Shown here: positions 35,234-44,376 of the stretch, one piece after another
Layout: each line of letters starts with the position of its first letter
Position numbering within the stretch: the first letter of the stretch is position 1
Source of the DNA: Frateuria edaphi
GTDB taxonomy: Bacteria > Pseudomonadota > Gammaproteobacteria > Xanthomonadales > Rhodanobacteraceae
Assembly (NCBI RefSeq): GCF_021117405.1
Contig: NZ_CP088251.1
Span: 1,488,001 to 1,552,000 of the forward strand
Length of the DNA: 64,000 bases
Direction of reading: 5' to 3'
Translations under genes and position numbers: made by a program
Notes under the pieces: generated by a model
The model's input: only the letters and a program-made list of their open reading frames with translations
What the model was told of the DNA's origin: nothing
The model's database searches: none

Positions 35234-36288
35234 GCGTGCTGGAACTCGCGCGCGCGGAGATCCGCGCGCTGGTGCCGTATTCCTCCGCGCGCATGGAGGC
35301 AACAGGTGGTGCGTTGATGCTCAACGCGAATGAATCGGCGTGGGCGCCGTTCGGCGATGCCGGACTGGATTGCCATCGCTACCCGGACCCGCAGCCGGCG
35401 GCGCTGGTCGAACGGCTGGCCGGACTGTATGGCGCAAGACCCGATCAGGTACTGGTCGGTCGGGGCAGCGACGAGGCAATCGACCTGCTGGTGCGCGCGT
35501 TCTGCCGCGCCGGCGAAGACGCGATCCTGGTGCAGCCGCCGACCTTCGGGATGTATGCGGTCTGCGCGCGCGTGCAGGACGCCGCGGTGGTCGAAGTGCC
35601 GCTGTCGGCGGATTTCACACTCGATGTCCACGCGCTGCTGGCGGCAGTGACGCCGGCGGTCAAGCTGGTCTTTGTCTGTGCACCGAACAATCCGACCGGG
35701 GCGGGTGTGTCCCTGGAGTCGGTCGAAGAACTGGCGCGACGACTGGCCGGGCGTGCGCTGCTGGTGGTGGACGAGGCTTACGTGGAGTTCGCCGGCAGCG
35801 CCAGCGCCGCAACGTTGCTCGATCGCTACGAGCACTTGGCCGTGCTGCGCACGCTGTCCAAGGCGTGGGCGCTGGCCGGTGCGCGTATCGGTTGTCTGCT
35901 GGCCAATCCCGATGTGGTGGCCTTGTTGCGACGCATCCTGCCGCCCTATCCGCTTCCGCGCCCTTGCGTGGCCGCGGCGCTGGACGCGTTGTCGTCGGCG
36001 GGGCAGGCGACGGCGCGTGAACGCATTGGTGTGGTGCGCGCCGAACGTACGCGGATGGCGGCCGCGCTGGCAGCGATGCCGGGTGTGCGCGCCGTGCTTC
36101 CGTCGCAGGCGAATTTCCTTGCCGTGCGTTTCGGGGACGCGGGCAGTGCGTACCGGCGGCTGTCAGGTGCCGGGATCGTGGTACGTGACGTGCGGCGTTA
36201 CCCGGGGCTGGACGATGCCCTGCGCATCACGGTCGGTACGCCGGAGGAAAACAGCCGGGTGCTGGCCGTGCTCGGGGGTGAGGCGTGA
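35230..36288 (+). CDS. hisC: Histidinol-phosphate aminotransferase
   Basis: 352 residues of class I/II PLP aminotransferase. [11 protein letters not shown] and RYPDPQP open the protein, [11 protein letters not shown] and VVDEAYVEF form the cofactor pocket, and [15 protein letters not shown] contains the PLP lysine. It converts imidazole-acetol phosphate to histidinol phosphate. A 91-base gap, the only larger one between his genes besides that before hisF, separates it from hisB; I see no gene there. Confidence 0.95.
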   Translation: MSVLELARAEIRALVPYSSARMEATGGALMLNANESAWAPFGDAGLDCHRYPDPQPAALVERLAGLYGARPDQVLVGRGSDEAIDLLVRAFCRAGEDAILVQPPTFGMYAVCARVQDAAVVEVPLSADFTLDVHALLAAVTPAVKLVFVCAPNNPTGAGVSLESVEELARRLAGRALLVVDEAYVEFAGSASAATLLDRYEHLAVLRTLSKAWALAGARIGCLLANPDVVALLRRILPPYPLPRPCVAAALDALSSAGQATARERIGVVRAERTRMAAALAAMPGVRAVLPSQANFLAVRFGDAGSAYRRLSGAGIVVRDVRRYPGLDDALRITVGTPEENSRVLAVLGGEA

Positions 36289-36379
36289 GCGCTGCCCGTT
36301 GCGAGGGATCCTCTGCACGGCGCCCTGTCGGGCGAGGCATGGCCGTGGTGCCCGGGGCGCGCTCCGGCGGGAGAGCCGT

Positions 36380-37444
36380 ATGAGCCGGAAAATCCTTTTC
36401 GTCGATCGCGACGGCTGCCTTATCGTCGAACCACCGGACGAGCAAATCGACAGCTACGCTAAGCTCGATCTGCTGCCGGGCGTGATCGGCGCATTGCAGC
36501 GTTGCGTCGCGGCCGGCTACGAGCTGGTGATGGTGACCAACCAGGACGGCCTGGGTACCGCCAGCTTCCCCGAGGAGGCGTTTCGCGGGCCGCAGGAGCT
36601 GTTGCTGCGCGTCCTCGCTTCGCAGGGCATCGTGTTCGGCGAGGTTCTCGTCGATCGCAGCTTCCCGCACGAAGGGCTGGATACACGCAAACCCGGGATT
36701 GGCCTCCTGCGCCATTACCTCGCCGACGACGCTTGGAGCCGTGCCGCATCCGCGGTGATCGGCGACCGCGAGAGCGACATGCAGCTTGCCGCCAATCTGG
36801 GCGTGCGTGGATTGCGGGTCGGTCCGTCAGGCTTTGGCTGGGAGGAAATCGCGCATCGCCTGCTGGACGCGCCGCGTGTCGGGGCGGTGCATCGGCGGAC
36901 GCGCGAGACGTCCATCGAGGTAGGCGTGGATCTGGATCGCCCGGCTGAACCACAGGTACGCACCGGCCTGGGCTTCTTCGACCACATGCTCGAACAGATC
37001 GGCAAGCACGGCGGCTTCGCGCTCACGCTCACCTGCGTGGGCGATACGCAAGTGGACGAGCACCACACGGTGGAGGACTGCGCGCTGGCGCTGGGCCAAG
37101 CGCTGCGACAGGCACTCGGCGACAAGCGTGGGATCGGCCGCTACGGTTTCACTTTGCCGATGGATGAATCGCTCGCCAGTGCAGCGCTCGATCTCTCCGG
37201 ACGGCCCTGTTTCGTGTTCGAGGGCAGCTTCCCGCGCGAACGGGTCGGCGATTTGCCGACCGAACTGGTGGCGCATTTCTTCCGCTCGCTGTGCGAGACG
37301 CTGGGCGCCAACCTGCACCTGTCGGTACGGGGCGACAACGCGCACCACATGGTCGAGGCCTGCTTCAAGGTCGTCGCCCGTGCGCTGCGCCAGGCCCTGC
37401 GGAGGGAGGGCAGCGAACTGCCCAGTACCAAGGGGGCTCTGTGA
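36380..37444 (+). CDS. hisB: Bifunctional histidinol-phosphatase / imidazoleglycerol-phosphate dehydratase
   Basis: 354 residues in two domains. The N-terminal HAD phosphatase (1-165) has the nucleophile motif L-F-V-D-R-D-G and the [14 protein letters not shown] loop. The C-terminal dehydratase (168-354) has the metal-binding motifs [29 protein letters not shown] and [11 protein letters not shown]. The fused form is typical of gammaproteobacteria and supplies steps 7 and 9 of histidine synthesis. The ATG at 36380 is preceded by GGGAGAGCC. Confidence 0.96.
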   Translation: MSRKILFVDRDGCLIVEPPDEQIDSYAKLDLLPGVIGALQRCVAAGYELVMVTNQDGLGTASFPEEAFRGPQELLLRVLASQGIVFGEVLVDRSFPHEGLDTRKPGIGLLRHYLADDAWSRAASAVIGDRESDMQLAANLGVRGLRVGPSGFGWEEIAHRLLDAPRVGAVHRRTRETSIEVGVDLDRPAEPQVRTGLGFFDHMLEQIGKHGGFALTLTCVGDTQVDEHHTVEDCALALGQALRQALGDKRGIGRYGFTLPMDESLASAALDLSGRPCFVFEGSFPRERVGDLPTELVAHFFRSLCETLGANLHLSVRGDNAHHMVEACFKVVARALRQALRREGSELPSTKGAL

Positions 37445-38094
37445 GTACCGCAATCGCTACGTCCGCCCGCACCCTGACGGAACAGCCCTTGGGCGCCGCC
37501 AGCCCGCCCGTCGTGCTGGTCGACGCCGGCGGCACCAACATCGGCTCCGTGCGTTATGCCCTGCAGCGACTGGGCGTAGAAGCGCCGCTGACCTCCGATC
37601 CAGCGACGATCCGCGCAGCCGGCAAGGTGATCCTTCCCGGCGTCGGTGCAGCGGGTCCGGCGATGGCGCGATTGCGTGCGCTGGGTCTGGTCGACGTGCT
37701 GCGCGGGCTCAGCCAGCCGGTGCTTGGCGTGTGCCTGGGCATGCAGCTCCTTTGCTCGCGCTCGGAAGAGGGTGAGGTGGATTGCCTGGACGTCATCCCG
37801 GTCGCGGTGCGGCGGCTTCGGGCCGCGCCGGGGCTGAGGGTGCCGCACATGGGTTGGAACCGGCTGCATGCGTGCGCCAGTCATCCCTTGCTCGAGGGCG
37901 TGCCCGCCGACGCGCAGGCCTATTTCGTGCACAGCTATGCGGTGCCGGCAGGCGATTACACGCTTGCATCAACCCACCACGGCGCGGTGTTCTCGGCCGT
38001 GGTGGCGCGCGGCAATTTCTTCGGCATGCAGTTCCATCCGGAACGCTCGGCTGCAGTGGGCGCTCGCCTGTTGCGCAATTTCCTGGACCTATGA
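37441..38094 (+). CDS. hisH: Imidazole glycerol phosphate synthase glutaminase subunit
   Basis: 217 residues from a GTG overlapping the hisB stop (GTGA). A 20-residue Ala/Thr-rich extension precedes the core [18 protein letters not shown]; the glutaminase nucleophile is in [10 protein letters not shown] and the His/Glu pair in MQFHPERSA. It supplies ammonia from glutamine to HisF. The oxyanion strand PGVGA is present. The N-terminal extension is longer than usual; a later start is possible but none has better initiation signals. Confidence 0.93.
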   Translation: MSTAIATSARTLTEQPLGAASPPVVLVDAGGTNIGSVRYALQRLGVEAPLTSDPATIRAAGKVILPGVGAAGPAMARLRALGLVDVLRGLSQPVLGVCLGMQLLCSRSEEGEVDCLDVIPVAVRRLRAAPGLRVPHMGWNRLHACASHPLLEGVPADAQAYFVHSYAVPAGDYTLASTHHGAVFSAVVARGNFFGMQFHPERSAAVGARLLRNFLDL

Positions 38095-38819
38095 AAGCTG
38101 AAATCCTCCCCGCCATCGATTTGCGCGAAGGCCGCGTCGTCCGACTCGCGCAAGGCGACTACGCCCGCCAGAAGACTTACCCCGATGACCCCGTTGCGCT
38201 GGCTTCCGGTTACGCGGCGGCCGGTGCGCGCTGGCTGCATGTGGTCGACCTCGACGGGGCGAAGTCGGGCGGATTCGCCAACCTGCCTGTGATCGAAGCC
38301 TTGGCACGCACCGGTCTGCGAGTACAGGCCGGTGGCGGCGTGCGCGGCATCGCCGACGTGCATCGGCTGCTGGACGCGGGCGTGGAGCGGGTAGTGGTCG
38401 GCAGCGTGGCGATCCGTGATCCGGAACGGGTAGTCGACTGGCTGCGGCGTCACGGTGCGGATCGCTTCACGATCGCGCTGGATACACGCTGGCAGGAGGA
38501 TCGCTGGACGTTGCCGAGCGCCGGCTGGACCCAGGCCGAGGCGCGCACGCTCGATGACCTGGCGCCATGGTTCGCGGCGCGTGGCGCCCGCCACCTGCTG
38601 TGCACCGACATCGACCGGGATGGCATGTTGGCGGGCCCCAACCTGACGCTGTACCGCCACCTGTCGGACATTGCCCCGGCGCTTGCCGTGCAGGCGTCCG
38701 GTGGCGTGCGTTCGATCGACGACATCCGCGATGCGCGAGTGGCCGGCGCGAGCAGCGTGATTCTTGGGCGAGGACTGCTGGAAGGCTGCTTCGGGTTGGC
38801 GGAGGCGATGGCTGCATGA
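38091..38819 (+). CDS. hisA: Phosphoribosylformimino-5-aminoimidazole carboxamide ribotide isomerase
   Basis: 242 residues of half-barrel-duplicated TIM fold. Family motifs are [19 protein letters not shown] at the start, [30 protein letters not shown], and [14 protein letters not shown] with the second catalytic Asp. It isomerises ProFAR to PRFAR. The start overlaps the hisH stop by four bases. The sequence shows nothing unusual. Confidence 0.95.
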   Translation: MKAEILPAIDLREGRVVRLAQGDYARQKTYPDDPVALASGYAAAGARWLHVVDLDGAKSGGFANLPVIEALARTGLRVQAGGGVRGIADVHRLLDAGVERVVVGSVAIRDPERVVDWLRRHGADRFTIALDTRWQEDRWTLPSAGWTQAEARTLDDLAPWFAARGARHLLCTDIDRDGMLAGPNLTLYRHLSDIAPALAVQASGGVRSIDDIRDARVAGASSVILGRGLLEGCFGLAEAMAA

Positions 38820-38874
38820 GTCGTTCCTTCGCAAAGGGCGGCAGGGCGCCGCGACGGTCACGCGGGAGGTCTCC

Positions 38875-39669
38875 GTGCTGAGCCGTCGCATCATTCCCTG
38901 CCTGGATGTGCGCGACGGTCAGGTCGTCAAGGGCGTGCGCTTTCGCGACCACGCGGTGGTCGGCGGCATCGTCGAGCTGGCGCTGCGGTATCGCGACGCG
39001 GGGGCGGACGAGCTGGTGTTCTACGACATCACTGCCAGCCCGGAGGGGCGCGCCGTCGACAGAGCCTGGGTCGAACGGGTGGCGCGGGAGATCGATATCC
39101 CCTTTTGCGTGGCCGGCGGCATCCGCAGCGTCGATGAGGCGCGCGCGGTGCTGCACGCCGGGGCGGACAAGGTATCGATCAATTCGCCGGCGCTGGAGCG
39201 GCCATCCCTGATTGCCGACCTGGCCGCGGCGTTCGGTGTGCAGTGCGTCGTCGTCGGCATCGATTCGCTTCGCGATGCCGATGGGCAGTGGCGTGTGCGC
39301 CAGTACACCGGCGATCCGTCGCGCACGCAGGCGCTGCCGCGGCGCACGCTGGACTGGATCGTGGAGGCGCAGCGCCTGGGCGCCGGCGAGATCGTGCTCA
39401 ATTGCATGGGCAGCGACGGCGTGCGTGGTGGCTACGATCTGGCGCAACTGGCCGAGGCGCGCGCGGTCTGTGGGGTGCCGCTCGTCGCCTCCGGCGGTGC
39501 CGGCACAGCCGAGCATTTTCGCGAGGTGTTCGCCCAGGCCGATGTAGATGGCGCGCTGGCGGCCAGTGTGTTCCATTCCGGCGCGATCGAGGTGTCGGCA
39601 TTGAAGCAGTGGCTTTCCGGGCAGGGCATTGCGGTGCGCGTGACGACGGAAACCGGAGGTGTGCGATGA
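38875..39669 (+). CDS. hisF: Imidazole glycerol phosphate synthase cyclase subunit
   Basis: 264 residues starting at a GTG with GGGAGGT seven bases upstream, which decides the start. [18 protein letters not shown] opens the barrel with the catalytic Asp; [33 protein letters not shown] and [13 protein letters not shown] follow. With HisH it forms imidazole glycerol phosphate and AICAR. The 55 bases between hisA and hisF hold only this ribosome site. Its stop overlaps hisIE by four bases. Confidence 0.95.
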   Translation: MLSRRIIPCLDVRDGQVVKGVRFRDHAVVGGIVELALRYRDAGADELVFYDITASPEGRAVDRAWVERVAREIDIPFCVAGGIRSVDEARAVLHAGADKVSINSPALERPSLIADLAAAFGVQCVVVGIDSLRDADGQWRVRQYTGDPSRTQALPRRTLDWIVEAQRLGAGEIVLNCMGSDGVRGGYDLAQLAEARAVCGVPLVASGGAGTAEHFREVFAQADVDGALAASVFHSGAIEVSALKQWLSGQGIAVRVTTETGGVR

Positions 39670-40277
39670 CCGAGGCGCTCGACTTCGCCAAGGGCGGCGG
39701 CCTGGTGCCCGCGATCGTGCAGCATTGGCTGACCGGCCAAGTGCTGATGCTGGGCTATATGGATGCCGAAGCGCTGGCGGCCACACAAGCGAGCGGCCTG
39801 GTGACCTTCCACAGCCGCAGCAAGGGGCGCCTGTGGACCAAGGGCGAGAGTTCGGGGAACGTGCTCCGGATGAGGAGCCTGCATGTCGACTGCGACGCGG
39901 ATACGCTGCTGGTGCTCGCCGAGCCGGCCGGGCCGACCTGCCATCGCGGCACGTCCAGCTGCTTCGACGGAGCACGGCTCCCCTTGGGCTTTCTCGCCGA
40001 ACTCGATGCGCTGGTCGCCCGGCGGGCGGTCGAGCGGCCCGCCGGCAGCTACACCACGCAACTGTTCGAGGGCGGCATTCGCCGCATCGCCCAGAAGGTT
40101 GGCGAGGAAGGCGTGGAGACAGCACTTGCCGCCGTCGCGCAGGACGATGCGGAGTTTCTAGGCGAAGCTGCCGACCTGCTGTTCCACCTCACGGTGGCCC
40201 TGCATGCGCGTGGACTGGGACTCTCGCACGTCGCTGCCCTGCTGGCAGATCGGCATGCGCAGCAGTCGGTGAAGTGA
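39666..40277 (+). CDS. hisIE: Bifunctional phosphoribosyl-AMP cyclohydrolase / phosphoribosyl-ATP pyrophosphatase
   Basis: 203 residues. The N-terminal HisI domain has [31 protein letters not shown] and the zinc ligands in H-V-D-C-D-A-D-T with a later CHRGTSSC. The C-terminal HisE domain has the metal-binding helix [14 protein letters not shown] and [13 protein letters not shown]. It performs steps 2 and 3. It closes the operon, which therefore contains every histidine pathway gene; an inverted pair of palindromes follows. Confidence 0.95.
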   Translation: MTEALDFAKGGGLVPAIVQHWLTGQVLMLGYMDAEALAATQASGLVTFHSRSKGRLWTKGESSGNVLRMRSLHVDCDADTLLVLAEPAGPTCHRGTSSCFDGARLPLGFLAELDALVARRAVERPAGSYTTQLFEGGIRRIAQKVGEEGVETALAAVAQDDAEFLGEAADLLFHLTVALHARGLGLSHVAALLADRHAQQSVK

Positions 40278-40290
40278 TCGGCACCACCTT

Positions 40291-40376
40291 GCAAGAGCGC
40301 ACCCTGTGCGCAACCGTCATGCATGCATCTGCCCAGGCGCCCACCGTTATCGGTCGCGCAGGGGTGTGCTCCTACG
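40291..40376. repeat. Inverted pair of family A palindromes after hisIE
   Basis: AAGAGCGCACCCTGTGCGCAACCG (from 40293) is mirrored by CGGTCGCGCAGGGGTGTGCTCCTAC ending at 40375. These are two opposite copies of the TAGGAGCGCAC...GCGACCG element also seen at 61249-61310. The pair sits between the convergent his operon and C13 peptidase gene and may terminate both. Confidence 0.65.
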
Positions 40377-40381
40377 GGGGC

Positions 40382-41398
40382 TCAGTGATGGGCAGCCAGC
40401 GGAGCGGATTGCCGTGGTTGCTGGAAGGGCACGGCCGGGCCCGGATTCAGGCCCTGGCGCCATCGCGCCAGCTGCTCGGCGATGCCTTTGCCGATCGCCA
40501 TCTGCGGCTCGGAAGGCAGCAGTCGCTCCTGTCGCTCCCACTTCGTGATCTCGCCTTTTGCCTGCGCGAAGGCGGCGATGAAGTCGGGCGTGTGGTTCAG
40601 CGCATCGATCAGCCATGCGCGGCCGAAGTAGGTTGCCGCCGAATCGTTGCCACAGCCGAACGAACTGCGGTCGCTGCGCGCAGCGGTGAGTACCAGGGTG
40701 CCCTCGCCCTGCAGCGACGGGATGAAGCCGCCGGAGTAGCAGGCGTTGACCACCACCACCTTCCACTTGAATGGGCGTGCCGCGAGGATCGCGCCAAGGT
40801 CCTGCGCGCCGATCTGGTCCAGCGGCAGCGGGTCCATGTCCACGAGCAGGGTATGGTCTTCGCTGCCGTGAGTGGAAAGGTAGAGGAGCAGGACGTCCTG
40901 TCGTAGGTCCATGGCGTCGGCCAGTCCATCGAGGGCGCTTTCCAGGTTGCTCCAGGTGGCCAGCGGCCGGGTGGATAGCGTGTCCGGGGAGTTCTCGAGC
41001 ACGAGCGCGTGCGCCGTGGCGCCGAACCGCCGGGTAAACAGGCGCGCGGCGTACTCTGCTTCGTTGTGGAAGACGTCCTCGCTGCCGTCGCCGGCGAAGG
41101 CGAGCAGGTAGAGATTTGGCCTGCCCGGGACGCGTGGACCGAGCCGGGCGAGCGCGGCATCCAGCAGCTGCGGTTGGGTGTAGAGCACCTGCTCGGGCGT
41201 CGGTGCCTGTTCCGGCCAGTCATCCTGCGGCAACGCCGGGGCTTCGGCGTCGTCGAGCGGCGGCTGCGTGGCGACCCGGGCGATCGCCGGCACGCGCGAT
41301 GCCTGGCCGGCCGGGTGGTGAGGGAGCCAGCCCTGGGCCAGCAGCATCGCCAGAATGCCGGCGGCAAATGCGAGCAGGGCGATCAGGCTTGCGCGCAT
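40382..41398 (-). CDS. C13 family (legumain/caspase-like) cysteine peptidase
   Basis: 338 residues. An N-terminal hydrophobic segment (4-23) is a signal anchor or signal peptide, followed by a Pro/Ala-rich linker to about residue 70. The catalytic fold shows L-L-Y-L-S-T-H177-G-S-E-D and V-V-V-N-A-C220-Y-S-G-G-F, the His-Gly and Ala-Cys motifs of the C13 peptidases, preceded by NLYLLAFAGDGSEDVFHNE. Eukaryotic members cut after Asn or include GPI transamidase; bacterial ones are hardly studied. It would act in the periplasm or at the inner membrane. It lies just eight bases downstream of mtnC on the same strand, so it may be cotranscribed with methionine salvage genes, but no metabolic link is obvious. 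The frame stays open far upstream; that part is antisense-like and rejected. Confidence 0.83.
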   Translation of the reverse strand: MRASLIALLAFAAGILAMLLAQGWLPHHPAGQASRVPAIARVATQPPLDDAEAPALPQDDWPEQAPTPEQVLYTQPQLLDAALARLGPRVPGRPNLYLLAFAGDGSEDVFHNEAEYAARLFTRRFGATAHALVLENSPDTLSTRPLATWSNLESALDGLADAMDLRQDVLLLYLSTHGSEDHTLLVDMDPLPLDQIGAQDLGAILAARPFKWKVVVVNACYSGGFIPSLQGEGTLVLTAARSDRSSFGCGNDSAATYFGRAWLIDALNHTPDFIAAFAQAKGEITKWERQERLLPSEPQMAIGKGIAEQLARWRQGLNPGPAVPFQQPRQSAPLAAHH

Positions 41399-41406
41399 TG
41401 CAGGTC

Positions 41407-42093
41407 TCAGGGTTCGATGGCGTCGAAATCCGCGTAGGCGCGATGGCGCGGCTCGGACGGCATCGCCTGTGGTGCACGGACGAGCCAGCCGGTCTGCATG
41501 CCGGCGGTGCCTGCGGCATCCAGTTCCTCGACGATGTCGGACAGGAACAGGATGTGCTCCGGGCGTTCGCCGATCGCTTCGGCGATCTTCGCGTACGAGT
41601 CGGATTCGCGCTTGGGGCCGGTTTCGGTGTCGAAATAGCCGGCGAACAGCGGCGTCAGGTCCCCCGCGTCGCTGTAGCGGAAGAACAATCGCTGCGCCGG
41701 TACCGAACCGGAGGAATAGACGTACAGGTGCAGGCCGTCGGCGCGCCAGCCATGCAGGCGTGCGGATACTTCGGGATAGACGTGCGCGCGGTATTCGCCA
41801 GCCTCGTAGCCTTCCTTCCAGATCATCCCCTGCAGCGCCTTGAGCGCGGTGGATTTGCGGTCCTGGTCGATCCAGCCCAGCAACAGCTCGATGATTTCCT
41901 GGCGGCTGGCCTCGATGATGCCCGCTTCCTTGGCCGCCTCGTGCAGCCAGTGCTGCACTTCGGGCCGGTCGGCGTGCGTTTCGACGAAGGCCGGCAGGCG
42001 CTTGCGGGCGTACGGAAACAGCACGTCCTTGACGAAATCGATCGAACTGGTGGTGCCTTCGATGTCGGTGACGATGGCGCGGATGGTGGTCAT
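41407..42093 (-). CDS. mtnC: Enolase-phosphatase E1 (methionine salvage)
   Basis: 228 residues from the ATG at 42093. The HAD nucleophile motif is I-V-T-D-I-E-G-T-T near residues 6-14; YSSGSVPAQRLFF holds motif II and FLSDIVEELDAA motif IV. MtnC enolises and dephosphorylates 2,3-diketo-5-methylthiopentyl-1-phosphate to the acireductone. It follows mtnD after 113 bases that contain strong hairpins. An ATG further upstream would add 29 residues read through the repeat and is unlikely. Confidence 0.93.
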   Translation of the reverse strand: MTTIRAIVTDIEGTTSSIDFVKDVLFPYARKRLPAFVETHADRPEVQHWLHEAAKEAGIIEASRQEIIELLLGWIDQDRKSTALKALQGMIWKEGYEAGEYRAHVYPEVSARLHGWRADGLHLYVYSSGSVPAQRLFFRYSDAGDLTPLFAGYFDTETGPKRESDSYAKIAEAIGERPEHILFLSDIVEELDAAGTAGMQTGWLVRAPQAMPSEPRHRAYADFDAIEP

Positions 42094-42131
42094 GGGCGGC
42101 ACGTGTCCGGAAAGACGGCAAGGATAGCCGA

Positions 42132-42208
42132 GCTCCCGCATGGCGGGCTTCAACCCACGGGAGCCTCGCTGCGAATCCACGGCGGGCTGACGCCCGCTTC
42201 GCGAGGCT
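42132..42208 (-). repeat. Double hairpin between mtnD and mtnC
   Basis: GCTCCCG (42132-42138) pairs with CGGGAGC (42158-42164). Beside it AGCCTCGC (42162-42169) pairs with GCGAGGCT (42201-42208), enclosing GCGGGC-TGAC-GCCCGC (42182-42197). The second structure reaches into the mtnD stop codon. It resembles the GGGCT...GCCC repeats elsewhere in the window and could reduce mtnC expression or protect the mtnB-mtnD message. Confidence 0.55.
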
Positions 42209-42761
42209 AGCGCGAGCCCGGATCCATCCGCGGGAAGCGTTCGGCGATGTCGGTGCCGGTGAAGTTGGCGACCCAGCCGTCTTTGTTGGTGAACAGACGG
42301 ATGGCGACGAAGTAGGGCGATTCGCTCATGTCGAACCAGTGTGGCGTGCCGTCAGGTACGCCGATCAGGTCGCCTGCCTCGCACAGCACGTCGTACACCT
42401 TGCCTGCGAGGTGCAGGGTGAACTGGCCGCTGCCGGCGACAAAGAAGCGCACCTCGTCTTCGCTGTGGGTGTGTTCGCTGAGGAATTTCTTTCGCAGCGC
42501 CGCGCGGTCCGGGTGATCAGGCGCCAGGCTTATGACGTCGACCGACTGGTAGCCCTCTTCGCGCATCAGGCGGTCGATGTCATCGCGGTAGGCGGCGACG
42601 ACTTCTTCCTGACTGGCCCCCGGAGCAATGGGCGCATTGGCCTCCCACTGCTCGAAGCGCACGCCGACCTGGCCGAGCTCGCGGGCGATCTCGGCCGGTG
42701 CGGTATGCACGGAAACCGGCGTGGACGGCTGGGTGTCCTCGAAGATGCGCAGGCGGCTCAT
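42207..42761 (-). CDS. mtnD: Acireductone dioxygenase (cupin)
   Basis: 184 residues. The metal-binding set is complete: H97-T-H99-S-E-D-E103 and H141 in GTPHWFDM. The enzyme oxidises the acireductone of methionine salvage to the methionine keto-acid precursor plus formate (Fe form). Its ATG overlaps the mtnB stop by four bases. Together mtnB, mtnD and mtnC cover the middle of the pathway; mtnA and the final transaminase are not in the window. Confidence 0.94.
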   Translation of the reverse strand: MSRLRIFEDTQPSTPVSVHTAPAEIARELGQVGVRFEQWEANAPIAPGASQEEVVAAYRDDIDRLMREEGYQSVDVISLAPDHPDRAALRKKFLSEHTHSEDEVRFFVAGSGQFTLHLAGKVYDVLCEAGDLIGVPDGTPHWFDMSESPYFVAIRLFTNKDGWVANFTGTDIAERFPRMDPGSR

Positions 42762-43402
42762 GCGGACAGTCTCCTCAGGTCGAGTTCGCAGCCGAGCAGG
42801 AATTCGAGCGCCTCGAGATGACGGCGCGCCTCGGCCATGTCGGCGCCCCAGGTGTAGATACCGTGGCCGTCGATCAGGTAGGCATGCAGCGGCTTGCCGG
42901 CATCCAGCCAGGCGTCGATGCGCTCGACCAGCTCGGGCATGTGCTGCGTGTTGGGGAAGACCGGGATCTCCAGCACGCTATCGTGCGTGGTGTAGCCGGT
43001 GATCGCCTTCTGCAGTTCCCAGCCTTCCAGCCGCACCGCGCCCTCGCGGGCGAACAGCCGCGAGGCCACGCTCTGCGTGCGCGAATGGGTATGCAGGACT
43101 ACCTGCGCCTGGGGCAGGCGACGGTAGGCCTGCGTGTGAAGCTCGGTTTCGGCGCTGGGGCGCGCGCGCGTGCCGACCGCATGGCCGGCCATGTCGACCA
43201 GCATGATGTCCTCGCGCCCCAGGCGACCCTTGTCGCGGCCGGAGATGGTGATGGCAACCACCTCCTCGTTCACGCGCATGGAGAAATTGCTGCTGGTCGC
43301 CGGCGTCCAGCCCAGTGACGCGAGCTCGCGCGCGGCCTCGGCGACGGCGTCCGCGCAAAGCGCGAAACGGGATGGATCGACGGAAGAGGGCAATTCCTGC
43401 AT
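42758..43402 (-). CDS. mtnB: Methylthioribulose-1-phosphate dehydratase
   Basis: 214 residues from the ATG at 43402, class II aldolase fold. Zinc ligands H104-T-H106 lie in [11 protein letters not shown], with E87 in SAETELH, and a third His in DGHGIYTWG. It dehydrates methylthioribulose-1-phosphate. No ribosome site precedes this ATG: the bases directly upstream form a perfect palindrome, and a plausible promoter lies just beyond, so the mRNA leader would be very short. An upstream in-frame start would extend through the palindrome and promoter and is rejected. Confidence 0.93.
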   Translation of the reverse strand: MQELPSSVDPSRFALCADAVAEAARELASLGWTPATSSNFSMRVNEEVVAITISGRDKGRLGREDIMLVDMAGHAVGTRARPSAETELHTQAYRRLPQAQVVLHTHSRTQSVASRLFAREGAVRLEGWELQKAITGYTTHDSVLEIPVFPNTQHMPELVERIDAWLDAGKPLHAYLIDGHGIYTWGADMAEARRHLEALEFLLGCELDLRRLSA

Positions 43403-43407
43403 GGGTA

Positions 43408-43421
43408 TTTGGACGTCCAAA
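43408..43421 (-). promoter_or_regulatory. Perfect palindrome at the mtnB start, candidate operator
   Basis: TTTGGACGTCCAAA is a perfect 14-base palindrome starting six bases before the mtnB ATG and roughly 10 bases after the predicted -10 hexamer. Its centre GGACGTCC matches the MetJ met-box AGACGTCT at six of eight positions, but the regulator is unknown. Position suits repression of initiation. Confidence 0.5.
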
Positions 43422-43430
43422 CGGTGCGCG

Positions 43431-43458
43431 ACTATAACACGCCGGCCTGTGCGACCAA
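43431..43458 (-). promoter_or_regulatory. Predicted promoter of mtnB-mtnD-mtnC
   Basis: On the minus strand TTGGTC (43458-43453) and TATAGT (43436-43431) are separated by 16 bases, close to sigma-70 consensus. Transcription would begin around 43425, giving a leader of about 20-25 bases that consists mostly of the palindrome. Confidence 0.5.
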
Positions 43459-43564
43459 CGGCAAATGCGAGTCGTTCTCGCAAGTCAGGTGGAATTGACG
43501 TTCGCGGCGTACCATCGCGACAGGCTGCCGCGTCCGCGGTGGCGGAAACAACGGAGGTTCAACT

Positions 43565-43900
43565 ATGTCGCAAGAAAAAGACATCGAATCGCGTCGACGC
43601 TTCCTGAAGGTCGCGGCCGGCACGGCGGCGGCCGCCGCGGTGGTCGGTGGCATGCCACGCTTCGCGCGCGCCGCTGATCTGCCGCATGTGGCCGAGTCCG
43701 ATCCGACGGCGAAGGCGCTCGATTATGTCGAGGACGCCAGCAAGTCGAAGAACCCGAAGCATACGGCGGGCGCCGTGTGTTCGAATTGTCAGTTCTTCAC
43801 TGACCCGACCGCCAAGGCTTACGGCCCTTGCCAGTTGTTCCCCGGCAAGGCGGTGAACGCCAAGGGCTGGTGCGTCTCGCACACTACCAGGAAGGCCTGA
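43565..43900 (+). CDS. High-potential iron-sulfur protein (HiPIP), Tat-exported
   Basis: 111 residues. The N-terminus has a twin-arginine signal (S-R-R-R-F-L-K, residues 9-15, then an Ala-rich hydrophobic stretch to about 37). The mature 74 residues hold the four cluster ligands Cys72, Cys75, Cys89 and Cys103 in the HiPIP spacing CxxCxxF...GxCxxF...GWC. HiPIPs carry a [4Fe-4S] cluster folded in the cytoplasm and serve as periplasmic electron carriers between the bc1 complex and terminal oxidases or reaction centres. Start context CGGAGGTTCAACT gives a strong ribosome site eight bases before ATG. A hairpin follows downstream. Confidence 0.93.
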   Translation: MSQEKDIESRRRFLKVAAGTAAAAAVVGGMPRFARAADLPHVAESDPTAKALDYVEDASKSKNPKHTAGAVCSNCQFFTDPTAKAYGPCQLFPGKAVNAKGWCVSHTTRKA

Positions 43901-43993
43901 GCACGCACACACGCGTTCGATGCGCGAGGCGCACTGAAAGATTTGCGTGTGTGGAGATTGGCCGAATGGCCGGTCTGAAAAATGCTGCCCAGA

Positions 43994-44027
43994 CGCGTCA
44001 GGCTGAGGAGCTGACCCGCCTGACGCG
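43994..44027 (+). terminator. Hairpin downstream of the HiPIP gene
   Basis: CGCGTCAGGC (43994-44003) and GCCTGACGCG (44018-44027) make a perfect 10-bp stem with a 14-base loop, about 95 bases after the stop. No U-tract follows, so it may protect the transcript end instead of terminating. Confidence 0.5.
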
Positions 44028-44376
44028 CCGGGCGGCGATCCGGGGCCCACTGCCAAGTGATCAACCCTCGGAGCACGGATGATACTCCCGTGAGGGGCGG
44101 TTCGGGCGATCGGTGCCGGATTTTTTCTCGGAAAACTTCCGTTAAAGCCTTCTTTATCAAAGACTTAGGAAGAAAAATTGTTTGCGGTCCACAACTCGGG
44201 CAGTTGTAATAATTTTGTTAAATGTTGCGTCCGCCTGCGAACGTCGTTCAACGGTCGGGTTCGTGAATCCGTCGGGACGCGCCGCGATCGATGCGACGCG
44301 AGTGCAGGACCTCACGCACGGGGGCGCAGGAAGGACAGAAGCCGCCCTTGCGACGGGGGACGGTACTTACCGCCAC
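44028..44376. other. AT-rich non-coding stretch between HiPIP and permease genes
   Basis: No convincing gene. A T6 run at 44121-44126 follows a GC-rich segment and might be a terminator end. From about 44120 to 44235 the sequence is far AT-richer than the surroundings, with TAATAATTTTG near 44207-44217 that could be a -10 region on the plus strand. At the right end CCGCCA-N6-TGGCGG (44370-44387) overlaps the stop codon of the permease. Confidence 0.5.

Noticed and set aside
33410-35302. A 630-residue minus-strand open frame over hisG and hisD
   Set aside because: Antisense shadow of the histidine genes; no motif.
41399-42121. A 241-residue N-terminal extension of the C13 peptidase
   Set aside because: It overlaps mtnC in another frame and is Arg/His-rich; the ATG at 41398 begins a proper hydrophobic signal segment.
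43408-43421. Firm assignment of the mtnB palindrome as a MetJ box
   Set aside because: Only six of eight central bases match and no metJ gene is in the window.
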